64,000 nt of DNA from assembly GCA_947500775.1 (NCBI GenBank), contig CANMTD010000003.1, positions 248,001-312,000 on the forward strand. Direction: 5' to 3'. The notes below the pieces were generated by a model that saw only the letters and a program-made list of their open reading frames with translations, was not told where the DNA came from and searched no databases. This DNA is from an uncultured Paracoccaceae bacterium (GTDB lineage Bacteria; Pseudomonadota; Alphaproteobacteria; Rhodobacterales; Rhodobacteraceae). The position numbers and the translations under genes are program-made. Of the stretch, positions 34,093 to 43,958 are shown one piece after another (the stretch's first letter is position 1; the number at the start of each line of letters is the position of its first letter).

Positions 34093-36033
34093 TCAGCTTT
34101 TGCCACGCCGCGGCGCACTGTGCCCGCCGTTGCCCCGTGCGGCAGTCTTTGCGCGGGCCTTGTTCTTTTTGCTGTTGGGTTTGCCCACCGGCGGCTTTGG
34201 TCCCTTGGGCCCTGTGGGTGCGCCCTCGGGCCCACGTTTGGACACGGGCGCATGGGGTCCGGCCTCTGCCCGTTTGGGTTTCGCGCCGTGACGCGGCTTT
34301 TTGGTCGCCGCCTTCGGTTTCTTCTGGCGCGGTGCCGGATCGTCGTTCCAATCGACAGGCGTGGTTGTTCCGGGCGTATCGGCCCTGTCACGGGCGGGTT
34401 TGGCGACCTGCGGTTTCGGCGCACGCGGCTTGGGCGTAAATTCCTTGCGCGGGGCCGAGGCGATCGCCGGAGGCGTATCAAGCTGGGTCAGAACGGATTC
34501 ACCTTCGACGGTCATATCCGGCCCGATGGCTTTCACAAACCCCGCAACGCTGGATTTCCGGATTTCGACAAAGGATTCATTCTGCTGAATGCGGATCGCG
34601 CCGATGTCGTCATTGGTGATGTTGCCCGCCTTGCACAGCATCGGCAACAGACGGCGCGGTTCGGCGTCCTTGTTGCGGCCGCCGGAAACGGAAAACCAGA
34701 CGCTGGGACCGAAAGGTTCACGCACCTTGGGCTTGTCATCGACACCGGACAGTTCCTCGGGCGCCGAATGCCGGTCGTGATAAAGCCGCAGATAGGCGGC
34801 GGCGACCTGGTCGGCGGTGAACCGCTCGACCAGCTTTTGCACCGGCGCCTGTTCGGCCTCGGTGATCGCATCCTGCCAGGCAGGATCGGCCAGCATCCGT
34901 TCCTCGTCCCGCGCCTTGACCGCATCGGCCGAGGGGGCCGCGCCCCAATCGGCCGTCAGCTTGGCGAATTTCAAAATCCGTTCGGCCTTTTTGCGCGCGG
35001 TGGGCGGCACGATCAGTGCGCTGACGCCCTTGCGCCCGGCGCGGCCGGTGCGGCCCGACCGGTGCAGCAGGGTTTCGTGGTTCGTGGGCAGTTCGGCATG
35101 CACCACCAGATCAAGGTTCGGCAGATCGATGCCGCGCGCCGCCACATCGGTGGCCACGCAGACGCGCGCGCGCCCGTCGCGCATTGCCTGCAACGCGTGG
35201 GTGCGTTCGTTCTGGGACAATTCGCCCGACAGGGCCACAACCGAAAACCCCCGGTTCGACAGCCGCGTGGTCAGCCGGTTGACCATCGCCCGGGTGTTGC
35301 AGAACACAATCGCATTGGGCGCTTCGTAAAACCGCAGCACGTTGATGATCGCGTTTTCGCCGTCGCGCCCGGCCACCGTCATCGCACGATATTCGATATC
35401 GGCGTGCTGCGTCTGTTCGGCCGAGGTTTTGACCCGCACCGCATCCTTTTGATAGCTTTTGGCAAGCTTGGCGATGGCAGCGGGAACCGTGGCCGAAAAC
35501 AGCAGGGTCTGACGCGTTTCGGGGGCTTCGCCCAGAATGAATTCCAGATCCTCGCGGAATCCCAGATCCAGCATCTCATCCGCCTCGTCCAGCACCACGG
35601 CGCGCAATCCGCTCAGGTCGATCGAGCCGCGCATGATGTGATCGCGCAGACGTCCGGGGGTGGCCACCACGATATGCGCCCCGCGCTGCAGGCTGCGCCG
35701 TTCGTCGCGCATGTCCATCCCGCCCACGCAAGAGGTCACAACCGCCCCGGCCTGCGCGTAAAGCCAGCTGAGTTCGCGTTTGACCTGCATCGCCAGTTCG
35801 CGGGTCGGCGCGATGATCAGCGCCAAAGGCTGGGCCGCGGCGGCAAAGGCGTCGTCTTCGCCCAGCAGGGTCGGCGCAATCGCCAGACCGAACCCCAGCG
35901 TCTTGCCCGACCCGGTCTGGGCCGACACCAAAAGATCGGCGCCGACAAGATCGGGCTTGGTCACAGCCTCCTGCACCGGGGTCAGCGTTGTATATCCACG
36001 GCGTTCAAGCGCGTCTGCGAGAGCTTTTTTCAC
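34093..36033 (-). CDS. DEAD-box RNA helicase with DbpA-type RNA-binding domain
   Basis: About 646 residues. Helicase motifs seen: Q motif GYTTLTPVQEAVT, Walker A SAQTGSGKT, PTRELA, TPGR, DEAD in VLDEADEMLDLGF, SAT, and the motif VI HRSGRTGRAGRKG. A DbpA-like RNA-binding domain follows (VWFSVSGGRNKDAEPRRLLP to EIRKSSVAGFVKAIG), then a long basic, Pro/Lys-rich tail (KPRAPKPQVAKPARDR) likely disordered and RNA-binding. It probably remodels rRNA or mRNA. The frame extends to a GTG at 36081; I place the start at the GTG at 36033 by analogy with related proteins, without a clear ribosome-binding site for either. The frame on the opposite strand is a shadow. Confidence 0.9.
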   Translation of the reverse strand: MKKALADALERRGYTTLTPVQEAVTKPDLVGADLLVSAQTGSGKTLGFGLAIAPTLLGEDDAFAAAAQPLALIIAPTRELAMQVKRELSWLYAQAGAVVTSCVGGMDMRDERRSLQRGAHIVVATPGRLRDHIMRGSIDLSGLRAVVLDEADEMLDLGFREDLEFILGEAPETRQTLLFSATVPAAIAKLAKSYQKDAVRVKTSAEQTQHADIEYRAMTVAGRDGENAIINVLRFYEAPNAIVFCNTRAMVNRLTTRLSNRGFSVVALSGELSQNERTHALQAMRDGRARVCVATDVAARGIDLPNLDLVVHAELPTNHETLLHRSGRTGRAGRKGVSALIVPPTARKKAERILKFAKLTADWGAAPSADAVKARDEERMLADPAWQDAITEAEQAPVQKLVERFTADQVAAAYLRLYHDRHSAPEELSGVDDKPKVREPFGPSVWFSVSGGRNKDAEPRRLLPMLCKAGNITNDDIGAIRIQQNESFVEIRKSSVAGFVKAIGPDMTVEGESVLTQLDTPPAIASAPRKEFTPKPRAPKPQVAKPARDRADTPGTTTPVDWNDDPAPRQKKPKAATKKPRHGAKPKRAEAGPHAPVSKRGPEGAPTGPKGPKPPVGKPNSKKNKARAKTAARGNGGHSAPRRGKS

Positions 36034-36402
36034 GGTCTTATTATTTTCTGTTGTTTCGAGGCAAGGCAGGCCGCGCACCACCGGGTTTCCGGGCCGGACA
36101 CCATCAAACGGACAGCATCGGCAGGCGGCAAGTGACGGCGTCTATTACGTCTGGACGGGAATGTATAGCAATCGTTGCAATAAGGCGCGGGGGAATTTTG
36201 CATGGACGCCGGATCGGGTCGGTATTCGCGGATTTTCCCCGTTGGCCCAGCAGACCAATCCCCTATCGGCACGCTTTGGGGCAGATCGGAACAGGGTGAC
36301 AGGGGCTTGATTGACCTATGTGCGATGATAATAAACCGGGACACGGGTAAGCTTGGCAGACGCCCGACCGGCCATCCCGCCAGAAGATAACAGGAGAATG
36401 TC

Positions 36403-37077
36403 ATGCATATCGGCCTGATTGGCGGCATCGGACCCGCAGCGACAACCGCCTATTACACCCGGCTTGTCGATGCGTTCAAAACGGCGCAACTGCCGCTGGA
36501 ACTGACGATCGTGCACGCCGATGTTGCGGTTCTGGCAAAACACGCCGGTTCCGACCAGCGCGGGGCGCAGGCCAAGGTTTTCGCGCGCCATATCCGGCAA
36601 TTGCAGGGGGCGGGATGCGATGTGGCCACCATCACCGCCCTGACCGGGCATTTCTGTTTCGACGAAACCGAGCGCCTGTCCGCCTTGCCGCTGATCAACG
36701 CGCCCGATCTGATAGACCGCTTCTGCAAGGAACAGGGCATCGGCGTGCTGGGCCTGCTGGGCAGCCCGCCGGTCTTGGCCACGCATCTTTTCGGGTTGCT
36801 GAAAGCCCCCCGCACGGTCGTCCCGAAGGACGATCTGGACGGGTTGGGAAAAGCCTATATGGAAGTGGCGACATCGGGGGTCTGCACCCCAGAGGCCCGG
36901 GAAATGTTTATCAAGGCCGGGGCCGAGATGGTGCGGGATCAAGGCGCCGAGGCCGTTCTTCTGGCGGGCACCGATCTGGGGTTGGCGTTTGATGGGCAGG
37001 AACCGGGCTACCGGGTGATCGACGCGCTTGAGATACATGTCGACGGGTTGGTCGCGGCAGCAGCAGCGGACGCCTGA
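36403..37077 (+). CDS. Aspartate/glutamate racemase family protein lacking both catalytic cysteines
   Basis: The 224-residue protein starts MHIGLIGGIGPAATTAYYTR, typical of the Asp racemase branch, with GLLGSPPVLATHLF in the second domain. GGAG lies six bases before the ATG. The first catalytic segment, usually CNT in a context like IPCNTMH, reads ITALTGH, and the second, usually GCTE, reads AGTDLGLAF, so both cysteines that abstract and donate the alpha proton are missing. Either it has a different chemistry or it is a non-racemase member. It stands alone; 36082-36402 upstream shows no gene. Confidence 0.8.
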   Translation: MHIGLIGGIGPAATTAYYTRLVDAFKTAQLPLELTIVHADVAVLAKHAGSDQRGAQAKVFARHIRQLQGAGCDVATITALTGHFCFDETERLSALPLINAPDLIDRFCKEQGIGVLGLLGSPPVLATHLFGLLKAPRTVVPKDDLDGLGKAYMEVATSGVCTPEAREMFIKAGAEMVRDQGAEAVLLAGTDLGLAFDGQEPGYRVIDALEIHVDGLVAAAAADA

Positions 37078-37098
37078 CAGCCCCGCGATGACCGGTAC

Positions 37099-39732
37099 CT
37101 AGTCGCTTGCAACACCGGCCTGCGCCTTCATCACATGGGCCACCGACTGAAGGATAATCCCGTTGGTGTTGATATCGCCGTAGTTTTCGGTCGCCTTTCC
37201 GGTGTTGCTGTAGATGCCCGAGGCATAGCCCCGGCCCGGAATACGCCCCTTGCGGCGCACCAGATCGACCAGCCCACGGGAATATTCGGTCGGGCGCAGC
37301 GCCCACCACAGGAACGCCGCCTTCGAACTGACCATAAGCGCCCGCTGCCGGAATTCGGCGTTTTCGTATTTCGCTTGCGGCGGGCTTGCGGCAACGTCCC
37401 AGGGATTGGCCCCCGCCGGGGCATCGACAAGCAACCCCTGATAGGTGAACCACGGCGCTTCGTTCATCGGCGCTTCGGACACGCAATGGAATTTCCCGGT
37501 GTCACGATAGGCTTTTCGCTGCATGTCGAACAGCACATCGGACAGATAGGATGTCGGCTTTGTGAATCCCAGTTCCAGCCCGTTCAGCAAAAGCGGTTCC
37601 GCGCCAAGCGATCCAATGCGGGCGACCTCGTACAGCAGATTCATTTGCGCGTCTGCAGGCGTGTCACCGGCCATAGCGGCGTAGGGCGAGTCAACGTCGA
37701 TACCCCAATGTGCAAAACTCGCGGATGCGTAATGCGCGCAATGCGATCCATGGGCGTCAACAAACCGGCCATTGTCTATGGCAAAGATGCGGCCGTTTCG
37801 AACGGTCTGTTCGACGTCCCATCGTGACACCAACGCCGCCACCGGGTCTTTCATGGCCGGAAATTCCGAAAGCGCCTTTAACGCAGAGAAAAGACGCGCG
37901 GTATCACATATATTGAAATCGGTTGTGCCATCGCTGGGCGTGTCGATGGAAATCTCGCTGCACGGCAATGTCAGACCGGCAATCGGGACCGCGGGCAGGC
38001 TGTTCAGAATCGCGGTAGAGCGGCCGACAAATTCGTCCTGATCGATAAGGCCGATGGATTTCGCCGCGACAACGGCTTGGATCAGGCTGCCGATATCCCA
38101 CATCGTCAGTTTCCGGTGTTCCTGCTGGTCCACCTTCGCGAATTGCACGGTCGAGGGGCACAGGCCGGTTTCCGGGTTGGTCAGCTGATCGAAATAGCAC
38201 CACGCCAGCCTTGCGTCCTGCAGCAACAGCTCTTTCTCGGCGGGGTCGATGTTCTGTGCCACGTCGGGATATATGGCGTGATGCGCGCGGCTGGTCCGAA
38301 AGGTGTGATACACCGGCGCATGGGCCAGCAAGGTTTCGGCATAGCTCCGGATATCCAGAAACGCGCTATAGCTGCTGTCTTTGATGTATTTCAGATGGTT
38401 GATGATCGCATCCCTGTCCGCCTGCGTTTCAATCGCGGTGCCGGTGATCGTGACGACAAGATCATGCAGCGATTCCGGCGAACTGGTGTGCTGCCGTCGT
38501 GACGCGAAACCGTCCAGATGCCGGTTGCTGCCAAGCTGAAACGCCCCGGTTTCGTCGACGCCGCGCACGCTGTCCCCGGGATGGCCAAACCAGATATTTA
38601 CGCCCGCCTCGGCCAAAGTGCTGCGCATGCTGGCGTCGACGACCTGCGTATCCTCGCAAGGCGGCTCGGTTGTGTTGGTTTCTTCCTCAGGCCCGGTTTT
38701 GTCGAAGATGGCCAACCCTTTGCCATCCCCTGCGGAAAACAGGCACCATGCGCCCGTATCGGCACGGTCGCCAGATTGCGCCCGCGCCAAGGCAACAGGA
38801 AACCCCGCCTTGGCCAATTCATCGGCGAAGGCTTCGGCCCGGGCCGCCTTGGCCGGATCTCCGTCAAACGGTGTTTCAAGGATCAGCGTGATCAGCCTGG
38901 CGGCATCCAGCCCCGACCAGGCAATCCGGTCGCGCGGCAATTCGGCAAAGACCCGCCCGGCACGGATCCGTTCCTTTATGCTTTGTGCAGCCGCCGTTGC
39001 ATGGCGCGAAAGCACATCATCGGAAATCTCTGCCAACCCGTTCAGCGACACCGCCACCTGAACGAAAGGATCGGCCTCCACCGCCTGCCCCAGCTTTTGC
39101 AGCACCAGATCAGGGTCATCCGCGATGTGATGGGTAAATCCGCCTTGCGTGCAGGGAACCGAACCGCTGCACCATGTCGCGTCGATAGCTTTCTGCCCCT
39201 TGGGAAACAGCAGGACATTTCGAATTCCCGCGACACGCACCGCATCATGAGACACCTCTTCGCTGCCTGCCCAGCCTGCGATTGACAGCGGGCGCAGGGC
39301 ATCTTGGGGGTCCAACGGAAACAGACCAAGCGCCTGAGAAAGCTTATGAACCGCAGCACTGGCCATGCGCATTTTGAAATAGGGTTTTGCCGATGCGATA
39401 TCGGGCGCCCAGGCGATCAATTCGCCAAGACCAGGATATTGCCCCAGAAAACGCCGCAGAAACACCGCAAGCTCGCTGCCAATTTCGATTTTCGCACCAT
39501 CGGCTTCCGGCGACACGATGCAGCCCACCGGGATGTTGCGGGCCACAAACGGACGCAGCACCACGCGCAGCTTGTCCACCGGTGTTTCGGGACCGATATC
39601 GCTTAGGGAAAAAACCACCGCCTTTGGCCGCAGTTCTGCCAATGCCCGGGCCCCACCAAGCGGCAGCACGGCCCCGGCCCCCGCCATGGCCTGCAGCAAC
39701 GCGCGCCGATCAATTTTGAAATTCGGAGCCAT
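37099..39732 (-). CDS. DUF3131 domain exported protein with twin-arginine signal
   Basis: The 877-residue protein has a twin-arginine-like signal (DRRALLQAMAGAGAVLPLGG, then ARALA), an N-terminal region of about 400 residues that may be a degenerate polysaccharide deacetylase-like barrel (VVFSLSDIGPETPVDKLRVV), and a C-terminal DUF3131 domain (about 495-877; DARLAWCYFDQLTNPETGLC, MWDIGSLIQAVVAAKSIGL). DUF3131 is related to (alpha/alpha)6 glycoside hydrolases and usually accompanies exopolysaccharide synthesis. It is divergent from a glycosyltransferase fusion across 152 bp. Acting on the nascent polymer in the periplasm is the likely role. The N-terminal domain call is tentative. Confidence 0.82.
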   Translation of the reverse strand: MAPNFKIDRRALLQAMAGAGAVLPLGGARALAELRPKAVVFSLSDIGPETPVDKLRVVLRPFVARNIPVGCIVSPEADGAKIEIGSELAVFLRRFLGQYPGLGELIAWAPDIASAKPYFKMRMASAAVHKLSQALGLFPLDPQDALRPLSIAGWAGSEEVSHDAVRVAGIRNVLLFPKGQKAIDATWCSGSVPCTQGGFTHHIADDPDLVLQKLGQAVEADPFVQVAVSLNGLAEISDDVLSRHATAAAQSIKERIRAGRVFAELPRDRIAWSGLDAARLITLILETPFDGDPAKAARAEAFADELAKAGFPVALARAQSGDRADTGAWCLFSAGDGKGLAIFDKTGPEEETNTTEPPCEDTQVVDASMRSTLAEAGVNIWFGHPGDSVRGVDETGAFQLGSNRHLDGFASRRQHTSSPESLHDLVVTITGTAIETQADRDAIINHLKYIKDSSYSAFLDIRSYAETLLAHAPVYHTFRTSRAHHAIYPDVAQNIDPAEKELLLQDARLAWCYFDQLTNPETGLCPSTVQFAKVDQQEHRKLTMWDIGSLIQAVVAAKSIGLIDQDEFVGRSTAILNSLPAVPIAGLTLPCSEISIDTPSDGTTDFNICDTARLFSALKALSEFPAMKDPVAALVSRWDVEQTVRNGRIFAIDNGRFVDAHGSHCAHYASASFAHWGIDVDSPYAAMAGDTPADAQMNLLYEVARIGSLGAEPLLLNGLELGFTKPTSYLSDVLFDMQRKAYRDTGKFHCVSEAPMNEAPWFTYQGLLVDAPAGANPWDVAASPPQAKYENAEFRQRALMVSSKAAFLWWALRPTEYSRGLVDLVRRKGRIPGRGYASGIYSNTGKATENYGDINTNGIILQSVAHVMKAQAGVASD

Positions 39733-39884
39733 CTGCTGACAAAACCTCCCTCAACCCTTAATATACCCGTTCTTGTGGCCAAACCGGCAAGTTGACTATC
39801 ACGACTTGGTGTTGAAAATGAAAGCCTGTGATTGAACTGCCAAATGGGGAACCATAGGCCGAGTACGCCCTATCGAGTGGAATC

Positions 39885-42800
39885 GTGGTGAAAGTGTCAG
39901 ATCCCGACGAGAAAACGAATCCGAATAACTCTCCAAACAAATTCAGCAAGTTACCGGTATTCTCGGACCCCAAAAAACGCCGGATGCTCCTTGTAAGTTT
40001 AATTTTTTCGGCATTCGTTATCACGCTTGTTCTTTGGATCGTCGGATTCTCTCTCAGCATGTATTTTGTTGAAAAAATGCAAGGCGACGCGCTGGCGGAA
40101 CATTCCCAACGGCATGAACATGAGACCCTGGACGTCCTGTTCGGAGAGCTTCCCACAACACAGCATTCCCATGATCGCGAAGTGGCCGCATCTGGCACGC
40201 AGGCGGCAGCCTCTGCCGCTGATCCAAGTGCCAGTTGCCCGGAAACGCCGGGAAACGCGTCACAGAGGATTTACGCCTATCTGCCCTATTGGCCGGAATG
40301 GGGGTACGCGTCTCTTTCCGAAACCTGTTCGGCGATCGACGTCCTTATGCCGGAATGGTACGAGCTTGATCTTCACAAGAAAGACCTCATAACCTTTGAC
40401 CTGAAGGCTGAACATCAGCTCAAGGTCAAAGAGATCATTGACCAAGAGGCACGCAGCTACGCCCTGATGCCGGTTGTCAACATCACCCATGGGGACACGG
40501 CCGGGATCGCCTTTGGCACCGAGGCCGCAGACGATCTTCGACGTCACTATGTGAAAAGCATCAGCGATCTGGTCACTGCGAACGGGTTCAGCGGCATCTG
40601 CCTGAACCCGCATTTTTCACCCGCGAACGGGATCGATGATTTCACGCAGTTCCTTGACGAACTTCGGCAGGCGCTGAAACCCGTTGGCGCGGCCACCTGT
40701 CTGGTGTCCGCGAAAAATGACACTGTCTGGCAAGATCCCAAAATCAACGCGGCGGCAGACCTGATCGTGGTGCTGGCCTTCAACGAACCCGCATTTGGCG
40801 ACCCGCCCGGCCCGGTTGAAGCGCAGGGCGATTTCGAAAACCTGATCCAGAAGGTTGGACAGCTTCCCGATAGCAGCAAACTTGTACTTGCCTTGGGGAA
40901 TTTCGGCTATGACTGGGTTGCCGGACAGGCCGCTCCCGAACAGATCGGCTATGCCGAAACCATGCGCCGCGTCGCACGATTTGGCGGCGAGATCGAATTT
41001 GCGCCAGAGTATCTGAACACATCGGCCAGATACATCGATGCATATGGGAACCGCCACACGATCTGGCTTTTGGACGCGGTTTCTTTTCACAATCAGGTGG
41101 CCGCGCTAAGGGATGTCGATCTGGCCGGTGTGGCGATCTGGTCGCTGGGATACGATGATCCGGGAACACTGGAGCTGATGTCCGCAAATCTGGATTTGGC
41201 CGATGTTCAGATCGAGAATATTCAGACGATCCGGTTGAAGGGATACGTTGGCTACGAAGGGGTTGGCGCCTTCAGGCGCGTTCTGAATAAGCCGCAGGAC
41301 GGGCGAAGGAACCTTACAAAAAAGCCGGGGTCTGATTTGATCGTGCAACAGGATTATGCTGTTGTCCCCCAACCCTTCACCCTTGAACGATTTGGCTACA
41401 ACGCCTCGAACGTTGTGGCGCTGACCTTCGATGATGGTCCGGACGCGGTATACACCGCCCAAATTCTGGACATCCTGAAAGAGAAAAATGTTCCTGCGGC
41501 CTTTTTCCTGGTCGGCAGCAATATCATGAAAAATCCGGACGTTGTCCGCAGAATGGTCGACGAAGGGCATGAGATCGGGTCGCACACCTTTACCCATGTC
41601 CACATCGATCAGGTTTCCAACTATCGCTCGCAACTGGAACTCAGCGCCACGCAACGGCTGATCGTTGGGACAACCGGGCGCCGGACGGTTCTGTTTCGCA
41701 CGCCTTACGGGCGGGGTCAGGGCCCCGCCATTTCGCAACATGCGCATCCCATGATGGTGGTCAGTGATCAGGGCTATGTCATTGTCGGCAGCGAAATCGT
41801 CCCCCCCGATTGGAAAGGGCTGCCGCCGCAGGAGCTTATTGATTTTGTAGAGCTTGCGCTGTCCAATAACGAAGGCAACGTCATCGTCTTTCATGACAGC
41901 GGCGGCAATCGCGCCAGCACGGTCGCGGCTTTGCCGCAACTGATCGACCAGTTGCGGGCGGATGGTTTTGAAGTTGTCTCGCTTGCGACCCTTCTGGGGA
42001 CGGACAGGGAAACGTTGATGCCAATCGAAGTGGGGTCCCGCGCGACATTGGATGGCTATTCCTTTGCCTTCCTGTCCGCGCTGGGGGACGCTGTGAAATG
42101 GATGTTCTGGATTGTGATAACGGCCGGTGTGTTCAGATCGCTGTCAGTTTTGACATGCGCTCTTTTTCGCCGCCATTACCCCGCTGCCGATACGGCCCAT
42201 ACGCCATCGGTGACCGCCCTTATACCGGCGTATAACGAAGAAAAGGTCATCCTGAATTCCATAGCCACCGTTCTGGCGTCGGACTATCCCGACCTGAAGG
42301 TGATCGTCGTCGATGACGGGTCGCAGGACGGAACCTATGACCTTGTCGAAAACGCCTATGGGAATGACCCGCGTGTCACGCTGATCCATCAGGAAAATCA
42401 GGGAAAATGGAAAGCGCTGAACACGGCGCTTGGCGCGGTCGACACGGAGATCGTGGTTGCGGTCGACGCCGATACGGTGCTGTTGAATGACGCCATTCGC
42501 AAACTTGTGCGCGCTTTCGCCGATCCCAGGGTGGGTGCCGTTGCCGGGAATGTCCGCGTGGGCAATCAGAACACGATTTTGACGAAACTGCAGGCGCTGG
42601 AATACATCACCGCGCAGAACATTGATCGGCGCGCGGCAGAGTTTTACGGCGGAAACCTTGTCGTTCCCGGGGCGATTGGCGCCTGGCGCGTCGATGCGGT
42701 GCGCAAAGCCGGGCTTTATTCGAACCAAACAATGACCGAGGACGCGGATTTGACGGTATCGGTTCTGCGGGCGGGATTTCGCGTTGTATTCGAGGAAAAC

Positions 42801-43319
42801 GCTTTTTCGATAACAGAAGTCCCCGAAACGCTGCGGGCATTTATGAAACAGCGGCTGCGCTGGACCTTCGGCATGATGCAGACCGCCTGGAAACACAAAG
42901 GCGCAGCGCTTGAACGTCGGTCCGTCGGACTGATCTCGATCCCGGACCTGTGGGTCTTCGGAGTCCTGTTTCCCCTGCTGGCCCCGGTCGCCGATCTTGT
43001 CCTGCTGGGCACCATTCTGGACGCGCTGATCGACTGGGCCCTGGGACGCCCGGTTTTCAAGGACATGCCGTCACGTCTGATCGTCGCTGGCTATCTGTTG
43101 CTTCCGTTGCTTGATCTGATCCTGGCCTTGATCGCATTCCGTTTTGAATCGAACGAAAGCAAACGCCTTCTGCTCCTGCTGCCGTTGCAGCGGTTTTACT
43201 ATCGGCAAATTCAATATTTCACGACCTACCGGGCCGTTACCCGTGCCCTGACTGGGCGCATCGCAAGCTGGGGTCGGCAATTGAGGGTCGGAACGGTTCG
43301 GCTTCCCGAAGAACCCTGA
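39885..43319 (+). CDS. GH18-like / polysaccharide deacetylase / family 2 glycosyltransferase fusion
   Basis: The 1144-residue membrane protein runs as follows: cytoplasmic N-terminus, membrane helix (about 33-61), periplasmic GH18-like barrel (about 128-420), NodB-type deacetylase (about 510-696; LTFDDGPDAVYT, GSHTFTHVH, FRTPYGRG), membrane helix (about 725-760), cytoplasmic GT2 domain (about 775-1000; ALIPAYNEEKVI, VDDGSQDGT, AVDADTV, MTEDADLTVS, QRLRW) and two or more C-terminal helices. The GT2 part resembles PgaC/IcaA-type processive synthases. The GH18-like barrel has lost the DxxDxDxE acids (it reads GFSGICLNPHF), so it may bind rather than cut. Predicted product: a partly deacetylated poly-N-acetylhexosamine. 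The start is GTG at 39885, with nearby alternatives. Confidence 0.88.
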   Translation: MVKVSDPDEKTNPNNSPNKFSKLPVFSDPKKRRMLLVSLIFSAFVITLVLWIVGFSLSMYFVEKMQGDALAEHSQRHEHETLDVLFGELPTTQHSHDREVAASGTQAAASAADPSASCPETPGNASQRIYAYLPYWPEWGYASLSETCSAIDVLMPEWYELDLHKKDLITFDLKAEHQLKVKEIIDQEARSYALMPVVNITHGDTAGIAFGTEAADDLRRHYVKSISDLVTANGFSGICLNPHFSPANGIDDFTQFLDELRQALKPVGAATCLVSAKNDTVWQDPKINAAADLIVVLAFNEPAFGDPPGPVEAQGDFENLIQKVGQLPDSSKLVLALGNFGYDWVAGQAAPEQIGYAETMRRVARFGGEIEFAPEYLNTSARYIDAYGNRHTIWLLDAVSFHNQVAALRDVDLAGVAIWSLGYDDPGTLELMSANLDLADVQIENIQTIRLKGYVGYEGVGAFRRVLNKPQDGRRNLTKKPGSDLIVQQDYAVVPQPFTLERFGYNASNVVALTFDDGPDAVYTAQILDILKEKNVPAAFFLVGSNIMKNPDVVRRMVDEGHEIGSHTFTHVHIDQVSNYRSQLELSATQRLIVGTTGRRTVLFRTPYGRGQGPAISQHAHPMMVVSDQGYVIVGSEIVPPDWKGLPPQELIDFVELALSNNEGNVIVFHDSGGNRASTVAALPQLIDQLRADGFEVVSLATLLGTDRETLMPIEVGSRATLDGYSFAFLSALGDAVKWMFWIVITAGVFRSLSVLTCALFRRHYPAADTAHTPSVTALIPAYNEEKVILNSIATVLASDYPDLKVIVVDDGSQDGTYDLVENAYGNDPRVTLIHQENQGKWKALNTALGAVDTEIVVAVDADTVLLNDAIRKLVRAFADPRVGAVAGNVRVGNQNTILTKLQALEYITAQNIDRRAAEFYGGNLVVPGAIGAWRVDAVRKAGLYSNQTMTEDADLTVSVLRAGFRVVFEENAFSITEVPETLRAFMKQRLRWTFGMMQTAWKHKGAALERRSVGLISIPDLWVFGVLFPLLAPVADLVLLGTILDALIDWALGRPVFKDMPSRLIVAGYLLLPLLDLILALIAFRFESNESKRLLLLLPLQRFYYRQIQYFTTYRAVTRALTGRIASWGRQLRVGTVRLPEEP

Positions 43320-43343
43320 TCCATCCCTCAATGCCTGTCCTGG

Positions 43344-43958
43344 TCAGAAGGTCACGCAACCGCCTGCGATGACTTCGCCTGCAAAGGTTTCATAGCCGGG
43401 CTTCGGGTTCTCGATGATCGGCTGAAGCGCCGTGATCCGTCGCGCACAACTGTTGGCCGTTGCCGCGTCGTGCCCGCTGCCGCCGATATAAAGGTCAAGC
43501 CACGGGCGCCCTTTGTATCCGGTATGGCACGGGCCATCCTGCGGCCGGTTTCCATCGCCGCAAACATCTTCGACAATCGCATATTTGCGCAGACGCTCCA
43601 GATAGAACCGCGTACCGGGTTTGAAATCCAAAGTCTGTTTCTGGCCCTGAATCACATGACCGACTGCAATCGTGATCGGGTCATCATAGGTGCCGGTTCC
43701 GCCAGCCCTTGAATGGATAACCGGCTTCGATATCGCGGTAGAGCCCCGGGGCGTGTTGTCCCAATAGCTGTACCCGGTCAGATAAGCCTCAATCCGGCGT
43801 TCCGAGGTCGGTTTGTCATCAACCGGTGTATTTTTTGAACTCGCGATAAGGGCCGCGGGATTTTTATCCCGGCTCACCTCAACCGGTGTTTCCGCGCAGG
43901 ACGGCAGCCACAAAAGCAAAAAGGACATGGAAGCGTATCGTACCTTACCTGCCAACAT
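43344..43958 (-). CDS. Exported lipoprotein with double-psi-barrel-like domain
   Basis: The 204-residue protein starts at the ATG at 43958, with GGGGG upstream; this gives a lipoprotein-type signal (MSFLLLWLPSC). An earlier in-frame start would bury the signal peptide. The body (AYLTGYSYWDNTPRGST, GTGTYDDPITIAVGHVI, KPGTRFYLERLRKYAIVEDV, WLDLYIGG) has the strand order and conserved Asp of expansin/RlpA-like double-psi barrels, and resembles secreted fungal proteins with TGTYDDPIT segments as I remember them. Four or more cysteines could form disulfides. It converges on the glycosyltransferase fusion and is divergent from murQ. It may bind glycans. Confidence 0.72.
   Translation of the reverse strand: MLAGKVRYASMSFLLLWLPSCAETPVEVSRDKNPAALIASSKNTPVDDKPTSERRIEAYLTGYSYWDNTPRGSTAISKPVIHSRAGGTGTYDDPITIAVGHVIQGQKQTLDFKPGTRFYLERLRKYAIVEDVCGDGNRPQDGPCHTGYKGRPWLDLYIGGSGHDAATANSCARRITALQPIIENPKPGYETFAGEVIAGGCVTF

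Noticed and set aside
34120-36135. 671-codon + strand frame antisense to the DEAD-box helicase
   Set aside because: Same shadow effect; the helicase motifs on the minus strand are unambiguous.
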